Of a stretch of 64,000 nucleotides of DNA, positions 56,305 to 64,000 are shown one piece after another; the first letter of the stretch is position 1; every line of letters begins with the position of its first letter. The translations under genes and the position numbers were made by a program. Origin of the DNA: Adenophora triphylla var. japonica (lineage: Eukaryota; Streptophyta; Magnoliopsida; Asterales; Campanulaceae); NCBI GenBank assembly GCA_022495995.1, contig JAFEMH010001465.1, positions 1 to 64,000 on the forward strand. Direction: 5' to 3'. The notes under the pieces were generated by a model. It saw only the letters and a list, made by a program, of their open reading frames with translations. It was not told where the DNA came from and ran no database searches.

Positions 56305-57208
56305 GGGGGCGTTTGGTTCGGTGGAAAAAAAGTGAAGGAATGGAATTGTCAATGGAATTGAATTCCTTAAGGAATTGGAATGGAAAAAAACTGGTAACCC
56401 CCTCCGTTTGGTTGGCACGGAATGAAATAGAATTGTCATTCAATTAAACAGCGCGAATAAATGTTTGGTTTGAAAATACAAATTATAGGAATGGAATGAA
56501 AGCATATAAAATGACCAATTTACCCTTTTAAAAAAATAATTTTTTTTTTGGAGGGGTGGGGGTAGGTAGGGAGTATGCAAAATGAGTAAAAAAATTTTTT
56601 TTCGTGGGGTGGGGGGTGGGGGTGGGGTAGGCGAAAAAAAAAAAAAAAAAAAATTTCGTGGGGGTGGGGGTGGGGGGTGGGGGTAGGGTGGGGGTGGGGG
56701 GTAGGGTGGGGTGGGGTGGGGTAGGCGAGAAAAAAAAATTAAAAAAATTTCGTGGGGGTGGGGTGGGGGGTAGGGGTGGGGGGGGGTAGGCGAGGAAAAA
56801 AATAAAAAAAAAAAAATTCGTGGGGGTGGGGGTGGGGGTAGGGGGTGGGGGGAGGGTATGGAGAAAAAAAAATTAAAAAAAAAATTCGTGGGGGTGGGGG
56901 GTGGGGGGTGGGGGGTGGGGTGGGGGGTGGGGGGGTGCGTAGGGGCTGGGTAGGGGCTGGGTAGGGGGTAGGGGTGGGTAGGGTTTGGGGGTATTTTGGT
57001 CAAAAAAAAAAATTTTTTTTTTCCATTGCCCTAAGGAATTGAACTTTCCATCACTTTTGTGAAGGAAAGTTGAATTCCTTCATTTGAAGGAATTCAACTT
57101 TCCTTCGGAATTTTTTTTTAAAAATCCTTGAACCAAACAGGGGAAAGGAATGGAAAAAAGGGAGTTTTCCATTCCTTTCCCCCACTTTCCTTCCAACCAA
57201 ACGCCACC
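56305..57208. mobile_element. Harbinger/Tourist-like MITE
   Basis: Ends GGGGGCGTTTGGTTCGG and (inverted) GGTGGCGTTTGGTTGGA, with a 3-bp duplication TAA at 56302-56304 and 57209-57211. Subterminal GGAATGGAATTG-like sequence is inverted at the right as CATTCCTTTCC. About 900 bp with no transposase. Target and terminal form match PIF/Harbinger. Confidence 0.85.
56545..57000 (+). repeat. G-rich minisatellite in the Harbinger-like element
   Basis: Units of about 57-85 bp: TTCGTGGGGGTGGGG, a run of GGGGT and GGGGGGT blocks, TAGGCGA and an A-rich tract. Five units begin near 56601, 56656, 56749, 56817 and 56887. Almost no C on the plus strand. The minus strand shows only spurious Pro/Phe-rich frames. 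Confidence 0.92.
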
Positions 57209-57211
57209 TAA

Positions 57212-57539
57212 GTCTATTCGGTCCAAATTGAATGTTCAAAAAATTCAATTTCTTTCTTAATTAATTTTAAATAGAATAGTGACCGAGAATTTTTTTTTAA
57301 AAAAATATTATAATGCTCGAAAAGTTTCTCCACCATGTTGAGTGAATATAATAATAATAATATTATATACTATTATATAAAAAAATCAGGTCATTTCAAT
57401 TTAATAAGTAATTTGAGGGGAGTAATTATTCATAAAAGGAACTTCGGGGCCAAATTTTCATTTTATAAATTTGTTTTTGATTAAGAGTTAAATTGATTTT
57501 TATTTTTTTTTAGAAATTAATTTACGAGAAGGAGGAGTG
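57212..57539. other. AT-rich spacer
   Basis: No gene or repeat recognised; poly-A/T tracts only. Confidence 0.4.
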
Positions 57540-57599
57540 GGGGGAGGTGGAGGGGAGGTGGGAGAGAGGAGGTGGTGTCTAGGATGGGGAGGAAAAGGG

Positions 57600-58672
57600 T
57601 GTGCCATTCAGAGGGAGGAGGAGTGGAAGTGGTGGGGATGTGGTGGTGAGGGAGTTGTATGGGAAAGTGGTTTCAACAAAGCGGACATGGCGAAAGGTGT
57701 AGACACGATGGGAGGTAGGATCAAGGCAGTCATATGTGCTTTGTGTGGTTGAGTAACCAACGAAAATACAAGGGATGGATTTTGGGTCGAGTTTGTGGGT
57801 GGTGTATGAGCGAAGCCAGGGATAGCAGAGGCAACCAAAACTACGTAGCTTGGTGTAGTTTGGAGGGGAGCGAAAAAGGCGAAAGTAGGGGGAGTCATTG
57901 TTTAGGGTGGGGGTGGGTAATCTGTTTATGAGGTAGGTGGCAAGTGAGAGATAGGGCCAAAGAGCAGGGGTAGGTTGGCATGAGAGAGAAGAGTGAGGCC
58001 AGTTTCCACAATGTGGCAGTGACGACGTTCGGCGTACCCGTTGTGTTCAGGAGTGTGAGGGGGTGTAGTGAGGTGGGTGATGCCATTTTGACCAATGGTG
58101 GGTGTGAGTTTGAGATATTCACCCCCGTTGTCGGAGTAGATTTGAACGATTGGACGTTTGAAGTATTTTTCGACTAGAGTTTTGAAGCGGAGGAATGTGT
58201 TGTAGGTATCAAATTTGTATTTGAGAGGGTAAAACCAAATGTATTTGGTGAAGTGGTCGACAAAGATGACATAGTATTTAAAGTTGTCAAGTGAGTGAAT
58301 TGGAGAGGTCCATACATTCGAAAAGATAAGATCAAGGGGAGCATGTGAGACAAGAGTGGAAGATGCAAAAGGCAACTTGTGGCTTTTATTAATAAAGCAA
58401 GAATTACAAAGAGGTAAACTAGAGGAAATAGATAAACTAAACTTGCTACGTAATAAACTAAGAACAGGGGAAGAGGGATGTCCTAATCTATGATGCCACA
58501 GCTGCGATGAGAGAGAGCTTGAATGAGCTTGAATGGGCGGAGGGTGCCAAATGTAGACGCCATCCTCAAGGTTTCCATGGATAAGAGTTTGACTCGTGGC
58601 TTTGTCCTTGATGAGAAAAGAAGAATGTGAAAATTCAATGATGGCGTTGTTTTCACGACAGAATTGAGACAC
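57600..58672 (-). pseudogene. copia integrase
   Basis: The main open part (58672-57926) has LWHHRLGHPSSPVLSLL with CNSCFINKSHKLPF as the zinc-binding part, then the core: DLIFSNVWTSPIHS, YYVIFVDHFTKYIWFYPL and IYSDNGGEYLKL, then EHNGYAERRHCHIVE with the catalytic Glu. In the first core block the usual Asp (H-x-D-x-W) reads N. The C-terminus continues in another frame to about 57600. Confidence 0.85.
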
Positions 58673-58900
58673 AGATAGAATATTACCAGTAATAAGAGGG
58701 ACATGTAAGATATTATTAAATTTAAGAAGAGAGGATGATGTGGGGAGAGAGAAGGAACCTATGTGAGATATCGAAAGAGAAGAGCCATCTCCGATAATGA
58801 CGTCGTCACCGTTGAGGGTGTGTGAAGGGCAAGGTTGGAAAGGTCATTAGTGATGTGGTTGGTTGCACCACTATCGATAAGCCAAGATGGAGGGAAAGGT
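58673..58900 (-). pseudogene. copia protease
   Basis: PSWLIDSGATNHITND near 58890-58845 carries the intact D-S-G active site. It is followed by VIIGDGSSLSISHIGSF and NILHVPLITGNILSVSQFC, which leads in frame into the integrase part. Confidence 0.85.
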
Positions 58901-58952
58901 GGGTTGGGATGGGATACGGTGTGGGCTTGGGGATTAGGATTTGGATTTCGGT

Positions 58953-59925
58953 TTAGGCGATGAAGGGGGGGGGGGGAGTTGACGGTGGGGTGGTCGCGCT
59001 TGAATTGGCGACATTGGGAGATAACATGTCCAATGTTACGACAGTATTGGCACTTGCCGTTAAAAGGGCGAGGGGAGGAGTACGAGTTATGGGATGGAGA
59101 AGGATTGGTGTTGCGGTAGGAGTTATGGTTAGGTGAAGGGCGGTAAAGGCGGTGGTGGGAAGAGGAGATGTGGTCGTGGATTGTTTTAGGGTGAGTTCAT
59201 GTTGGATAAGTTTTTCGTGTAGGGCTTCAAAGGAGATAGGGTTGTCTTGGGCTCGGGTGGAATCAATAACGGGTTTGAAGGTTTCATAGTCCAAGCCTTT
59301 AAGGATGGTGTAGATTATGTCCTCGAAATCCATGGATTTTCCTAGAATGGCAAGCTTGTCGGTGTAGGTTTTGACAGCATTCATGTAATCGGAGATGGAT
59401 AGTTGGTTTTTGGTGAGGTTTGCAAGGTTGTCTTTGATTTGAAGTATGTGGCCACGGGAGAGGTTGGCATAGGTGGTTTTGAGGATGGTCCAATCTTCAT
59501 GGGAGGTTTTGGCTTGGTAAACAAGGGGAGCAATAGCGGGGTCTAGGGTTCCTATGAGGGCTCCTAGGATGAGGCGATCTTGGCGAGACCAAGTGACGGC
59601 TGCCGGATTGGGAATGGTGGTGGTGGTGGCTGGTTTGGCCGGTTCATCATCCGTTTCAACGGTGGCAGGGATGGTGGTGATGATGTCATCATCGAATTTT
59701 GGGTGGGTGCCATCGACAAATTTCAAGAGGTCGAGGCCAAAGAGGATGAAGGTAATTTGGGATGCTCATGTGAGATAGGTTAAAGGGGTGAGTGTGCGGC
59801 TGTAAGATAAGTTGACCAAGAAGAAGGGTTGATAGGGTTGGGCAGCGTTTGAAATGGTGGAGGGTGGAGGAGGCTCCGTAGCTTCATCCTTAATAGGGAG
59901 TACTATGTTTTACTTCCTAGACATG
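58953..59925 (-). pseudogene. copia gag
   Basis: Open at 59726-58953: copia gag (UBN2-type) with KFVDGTHPKF, then VTWSRQDRLILGALIGTLDP, YANLSRGHILQIKDNLANL and ILKGLDYETFKPVI. An upstream part to about 59925 has a stop. The zinc knuckle CQYCRNIGHVISQC (CX2CX4HX4C, intact) at about 59055-59010 is in a different frame, so there is a frame change within the Pro/Thr-rich linker. Confidence 0.85.
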
Positions 59926-60349
59926 ATTTTTGAGGCATCCGTTAATTTGTGGCCAAAAATTTTCTGACCAAAATTGCGGACCATGCATTTCAAAAATTCC
60001 CATATTCATTAATTCATTAATGAATGTATGGATAATGGATCCTACCTTAACAAAAAAAAAAAAAATCTTTAAAAAAATCCAGTATAAATCTGAATTCGCA
60101 TGTTCTTTATTTCTGATCATGGTGTATAACAAGTGAAATTTTGTGACTCTAAGGAGCGAATAAGTGAAATAAATAGTATGAAAATTATTATTATTAGTTG
60201 ATAATTGGGTTTTATTAAATATAATATTATAAATTTTGGGCTTCATTAAATATAATATTTTTATTTTTTTTTGTCATTTTGGATATGCCGATTTAAAATT
60301 AGATGGACGAAAATGATAAACAGACTTATTTGAAAATGAAACGGAGGAA
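59926..60349. other. AT-rich intergenic sequence
   Basis: Poly-A/T tracts and no gene. Confidence 0.4.
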
Positions 60350-60927
60350 ATATATTTTACTAGTATAATAATAAAATTGTACAAACTCTTCTTTTTTTTT
60401 TTTTTTTTTTTTTGATACCCACAGCCACGGACTAATCCCGACCACCTGCAGGCCTCTCAAGATGCCATGGAGGTAAATCACGGATGTGCTACGCAACAAA
60501 GGTGGACAAGATTCTTATACTCCAGAGCCCCAAGGAGCCCTCCTACAAGGCATTTACATCACTCTTACATCACCAATGGGCTCCACTGCCGAGACAATTA
60601 CATCACTCTTACAACACCAATTGGCTGCTCCAGCTGCTCCTGTCAAGATTCGAACTCCCCACACTGAGGATACAAGCCCAGCAATGCTGCTTCATTAACT
60701 GCACGGATGTACCCCGGGAGGCTCCAAAGGACCCTGAAACCCAAGAAAGGAATTAAACGACAGAGATTCCCCTTGAGGGGAATCGAACCGGTGACCTCCC
60801 CTTCGGGAGGCCACCAACATACCACTGGGCCAAGACCACTTTGGTTTACCAATTGGCTGCTCCAGCTGCTCCTGCCGAGGCAATTACATATATTTTACTA
60901 GTATAATAATAAAATTGTACAAACTCT
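60350..60927 (-). mobile_element. SINE-related insertion flanked by 40-bp direct repeats
   Basis: A perfect 40-bp repeat (starting ATATATTTTACTAG, ending TTGTACAAACTCT) flanks it at 60350-60389 and 60888-60927. The minus strand has a tRNA-like head: TTGGCCCAGTGGTATG (A-box type, about 60835) and GGTTCGATTCCCC (B box, about 60790). A second B-box-like GAGTTCGAATCTTG occurs near 60660, and a GGGATTAGTCCGTGGCTGTGGG tail before a poly(A) (poly-T at 60392-60413). A dimeric or composite SINE is likely. Confidence 0.65.
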
Positions 60928-61299
60928 CTTTCTTTCTTTTTTTTTTATTTATTTTTTTTTAATTCCATATTATGAATCATCACTTTATTTTGAGATATAT
61001 ATATAAAAAAAAAATAAAAGAGGGTACGTATTTCATTTCAAATGGCTGCAATTAAGCAACGTATTAATCCCCACACCACTAAACGTACGGCCACCACAAG
61101 CTTTTACCGCCATTTTTCTTTCCTTTCCGGTCGAAACTCAACAACTTGTCAAAAGGCAAATCCACAAACTAACTACTAGATATCCTTCCACTTAAAACTA
61201 GCCACGTAGGACCATCTTCTAGACTACTCTTCTACTGATATTGCCTTTGCCACGTTTTAGTAGGACCCACTACCTCTCTTTCTCACCGTCGATCCCTCT
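60928..61299. other. upstream region of SIGE
   Basis: Poly-T and AT-rich sequence to about 61040, then higher-complexity sequence that may hold promoter elements. No other gene. Confidence 0.4.
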
Positions 61300-62614
61300 A
61301 CTCACTCGCACCATAGCCGTTGATTTTTCTGAAGAATAATCTAGTGGACGCTGAAATTCGCGAATTTCACGGTTTTCTCTTTTATTCATCGAAATTCCAG
61401 CGTTCACTCACCACTTTCCATTCAATTCTCATTTTCTCATCGCCGGAATCGCTCCTGTCGGAATTCCTGGACATTTTCTACCGGAACCGTGAATCGCGTT
61501 GCTCAGGAGTTGATCTTCATTTAGGTAGGGTTTCTCCGACGATCATTTTGTTTCTGTACTGTGCTATAAACCATGATTACTCATTTAATGCGCGGCAATG
61601 TGATTGACTTTCTTACATTTGCGTTCAATTTTATACGAAGATAACTGTGTTACAGACGATCTCAGATAATAAATAAGGAGTATCTCTTAGTCAATGATGT
61701 ATATTCCGGCTGTTTGATCATAATGGTGTGGTGTAAATTGTATGGCCTACTTGAGGACTAACCGGAGATCTCAATTAAAAGTTTAAAACAGATACTTCAA
61801 TTTCTTTATTGTTTAGGGGATGGAACAATTGTTATGTTTGTGCACCAATAATATCCGTTGAGCACCAATAACATCCCAAGTTGTTTGTGCTCAGTGGACA
61901 AGTGCATGGTGCTTATGCAGCGGACCAAGTTTTTGAGCTCGGATCCCAAGTTGTTTGTGCTCAGTGGGCCAGTGCATGGTGCTTATGCAGCGGACCAAGT
62001 TTTCGAGCTCGTGTAGTTACAACTATTCTTTTGAATGAGCTGGTTGCGTATTCATTTGAGTTGATTGGTTTTGTACAACTTGAATTAGTTTAGTAATTAT
62101 TGGAGCCATGAAATGTAGTTGACCCCAATTGAGTGGGACTTAGGCTTGGTTGAGTTGGGGATTGTCTAGTGCTGGTTAATCAATTTTAGTATTAAAAATT
62201 ATAAGTAAATATCCAGGTCAGTTGATTGCTTTGGACAGCTTAAATTACTCTGTAGCAACCGTAGGATGCACTAATTACTTGTTGAATATTGGAGAATATG
62301 AGTAGGATATAGGACTAGAAGATCCATCGTTTGATTTTTTACATATTAAGCTTAGTTAACTTCCTTTTGATTTCTGTCGGATCAAGTTACATATCTCTTG
62401 GAATGCTCGTTCATCAGCAAAAACATACAGAATAGAGTCAGTGATGCTACATATTCTTCCACAATGTAAATAAACTTAATCAACCTAACAATTAGCCTGC
62501 CAAATATAACTATTTTCCTGAATCTGACTGAATTAATTTTATTTGCTTGCTGCAGAACTTGAGTCACTAGAAATAGCTCGCAGATTGCCAATTTTGTCCT
62601 TAAATAGTTCTTGA
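61300..62614 (+). other. SIGE 5' UTR with a 5'-UTR intron
   Basis: The first untranslated exon probably ends at 61525 (TTCATTTAG before GTAGGGTTT), and the intron ends at TTGCTGCAG (62545-62553), about 60 bp before the ATG. Inference from splice-site sequence and the composition change. The intron carries a 70-bp duplication. Confidence 0.5.
61872..62011. repeat. 70-bp tandem duplication in the SIGE 5'-UTR intron
   Basis: Two copies with an offset of 70 bp, sharing ATCCCAAGTTGTTTGTGCTC and GTGCATGGTGCTTATGCAGC, a few substitutions apart. Confidence 0.93.
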
Positions 62615-63321
62615 ATGGGAGTTGTAACTGTTCCTAGCTCTGCTGCACGGACTCCTTTTGGATTGAGCACAAGATTTTCTTCCCGTGCATCTCCTGCTAA
62701 AAGAGTGATAGTATTGGCATTCAAAGCAGATAGAACCAAGAAATTAACTCTGATTTCCCTAAAGAATCTACAACACTAACTGTTGAAACTTCTAAAGAGA
62801 AGCAAAAGAGAGTGAGACGTGTTAAAAAGCCTTCAGAAAGAGTTCAAGCTTTGCCTGTTGCTGAAGCTCTTTCATGTCCTCTAGATTTGGATTATTATGA
62901 AGCTGCAGCCAAACTTGAAAGTATTTACAAGCTCAGTCCCCAAACTGATGTATTGGATACGGAAGCAAAAGATCTTACGGTTAAGAAACCCCGGAGGAGG
63001 AAGAAAAAGGTTGTTGATGGTGAAGTGAAGTCACAAAACATGACTGCTGAAAATGTCGTGAGGAATCAGAATAAAACATTCAACAGATTGAGTCTTCAGA
63101 AGAGGATTGAACTTAAGAATAGCAAAGTAATAGACATTTTTGCTTCAAGTCGGAAGAAAAATCCCAGTGAGGTTAATGAAGGTGAGAAGATTAATAGACT
63201 AATTAGGGAGTACTCGGTTTCTTCTGTCCTCTTCGGCTTAGATTGGAAGAAAATGAAGATTCCTCCAGTTCTTCCTGCTTCAGAGCATATCTGGCTGTTC
63301 AAGTTAATGCAACCTATGAAG
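62615..63321 (+). CDS. SIGE: RNA polymerase sigma factor SIGE, first coding exon, frameshifted
   Basis: SIGE is a nuclear-encoded sigma-70 factor that directs plastid-encoded RNA polymerase. The start MGVVTVPSSAARTPFGLSTR looks like the plastid-targeting end of the family (Ser/Arg-rich, few acidic residues). The reading then stops, and the rest (KESTTLTVETSKEKQKRVRR ... PLDLDYYEAAAKLESIYKLS ... VRNQNKTFNRLSLQKRIEL ... LDWKKMKIPPVLPASEHIW) is in another frame, so one base is missing (or two extra) between about 62734 and 62749. The exon ends at LFKLMQPMK, just before the conserved ALLEVKE-type region that begins the sigma-70 domains; these lie in later exons outside the window. The donor after ATGAAG reads GCATGC, a GC type, not GT. 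Confidence 0.82.
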
Positions 63322-63372
63322 GCATGCACTACCCTTATCTCAAGAATTCTAACAATTTTGTTATACTCTGGG
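63322..63372 (+). other. start of SIGE intron
   Basis: Begins GCATGCAC. A GC donor is allowed (GC-AG introns) but rare. The protein does not continue sensibly past MK in this frame, which supports splicing here. Confidence 0.5.
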
Positions 63373-63994
63373 CATAGTTGTCAAAGGCGACTGCCCGCCT
63401 CGTCCGCCTCACCTTTTTGGCGCCTTGGGGGTTGGTCGCCTTTTGTAACTAGGCAGGCGGATGTGCGCCTTTCTTCATGAGGCATACGCCTTGCTCGCCT
63501 TTTTGCCGCCCGCCTCTCGCCTTTCGCTTTTTATTTTCTTTTTTTTTTCCAGTCTCTTGTTCTTTAAATTTTCATTTACTTTCACATGACCTTAAAACTT
63601 TTTTTTTTCGATAATGTTTAAGTTAATTTCACTTGCTTAAACCGTAATTGTTTTGTTAATTTGAACTTCGTAATTTAAAATCATGCGCCTTTTGTCTTAG
63701 AATTCTTTCTTTTGAGGTTTGAATTATATTAGGATACTATTATATATGTGGATCGTGACATTAATTTAATGTTTTATTCTTGTTCATAATACATTTTATA
63801 CTTTGTTTATGTGTTGCATGTATATATATAATTTTTTCTATTTTTTACTAATTTTTTGTTCGATTTTCCTCCTTGCTCGCCTTTTTGCCGCCCGCCTCTC
63901 GCCTCGCCTTTCGCCTTTTCCAAGTACATCTCGCCCGCCTCTCGCCTTTCGCCTCTCGCCTTTCGCCTTTCACCTTTCGCCTTTGACAACTATG
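63373..63994. mobile_element. hAT-like MITE in the SIGE intron
   Basis: Perfect 17-bp inverted ends CATAGTTGTCAAAGGCG ... CGCCTTTGACAACTATG. The left flank is ACTCTGGG (63365-63372). The right flank begins ACTCTG at 63995-64000, where the window ends, so six of eight duplicated bases are visible, which fits an 8-bp hAT-type TSD. Both ends are filled with GCCTCTCGCCTTTCGCC-type short repeats; the middle is AT-rich. Confidence 0.88.
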
Positions 63995-64000
63995 ACTCTG

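Larger units (their letters stand above)
57540..59925 (-). mobile_element. Ty1-copia fragment: gag to integrase, no RT
   Basis: From high to low coordinates on the minus strand: gag, zinc knuckle, protease, integrase. The sequence ends in the integrase C-terminal region (YTTHKLDPKS / FVGYST near 57760-57730 and RHVRFVE near 57680) and has no RT, RNase H or LTR. So both the 5' LTR and the 3' half are gone. Confidence 0.85.

Noticed and set aside
56440..57003. 187-codon Pro-rich minus-strand ORF
   Set aside because: It is only the translation of the C-rich strand of the G-rich minisatellite; no Met-led conserved sequence and no gene context.
59554..59783. Gly/Val-rich plus-strand ORFs
   Set aside because: Shadows of the copia gag on the minus strand, which has clear UBN2-type similarity.
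60484..60901. three plus-strand ORFs of 60-90 codons
   Set aside because: They read through a SINE-type, tRNA-derived insertion in the antisense direction.

Overview
This is nuclear DNA from a flowering plant, most likely a eudicot and probably an asterid. The evidence is spliced plant genes (a SPEECHLESS-type bHLH and the start of a plastid sigma factor SIGE), a nuclear tRNA-His, and many plant transposable elements: Tat-type Ty3 elements with two RNase H domains, CACTA with the Transposase_24 protein, Stowaway, Harbinger and hAT elements, and Ty1-copia. Well over half of the window is transposon. I cannot name the species from sequence alone.

Layout. 1-3075: end of a minus-strand LTR retrotransposon (interior, primer-binding site, long LTR with a TATA box). 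3612-29947: a 5'-truncated plus-strand Tat/Retand-type Ty3 element (element 1), broken up by three later insertions: a CACTA transposon (7254-20585, TSD AAG) that itself holds a complete but dead copia element (11696-18304, TSD GTTTT); a 2.3-kb solo LTR (20817-23130, TSD CCAGG); and a 1.8-kb solo LTR (24661-26428, TSD TAAAG). 29948-33646: a small host-gene island with a SPEECHLESS-like gene (31467-33372), a foldback MITE upstream and a Stowaway MITE in intron 2. 33647-38580: head-to-tail repeats whose units all start like plant Helitrons. 38984-41544: a small duplication, an LTR remnant, an (AG)n tract and a foldback element built of nested palindromes. 41855-54202: a second Tat/Retand-type element (element 2), minus strand, both LTRs and a perfect 5-bp TSD (AGACT), about 2% LTR divergence. 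54726-57208: a small hAT-like element carrying two Stowaways, a tRNA-His gene and a Harbinger/Tourist-like element with a very G-rich core. 57540-59925: minus-strand copia fragment. 60350-60927: SINE-related insertion between perfect 40-bp direct repeats. 61300-64000: 5' part of SIGE with a 5'-UTR intron and a hAT-like MITE in its next intron; the rest of the gene lies beyond the window.

The most interesting biology is the antisense accessory gene found in both Tat elements (minus 28506-23966 in element 1, plus 43002-46336 in element 2). The proteins are strongly diverged but share order: a MAR-x-x-C start, a CxxC segment, a charged NLS-like region, an intron at the same place, a long coiled coil and a C-terminal GH-x-LVPY motif. 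Each gene has its own TATA box and faces against gag-pol. Second, three unrelated retroelements carry clusters of short GC-rich palindromes.

The two host protein genes and the tRNA each have a 1-2 nt deletion in a conserved part. That could mean decay, but three in one window also fits residual assembly indels, so I treat coding integrity with caution.
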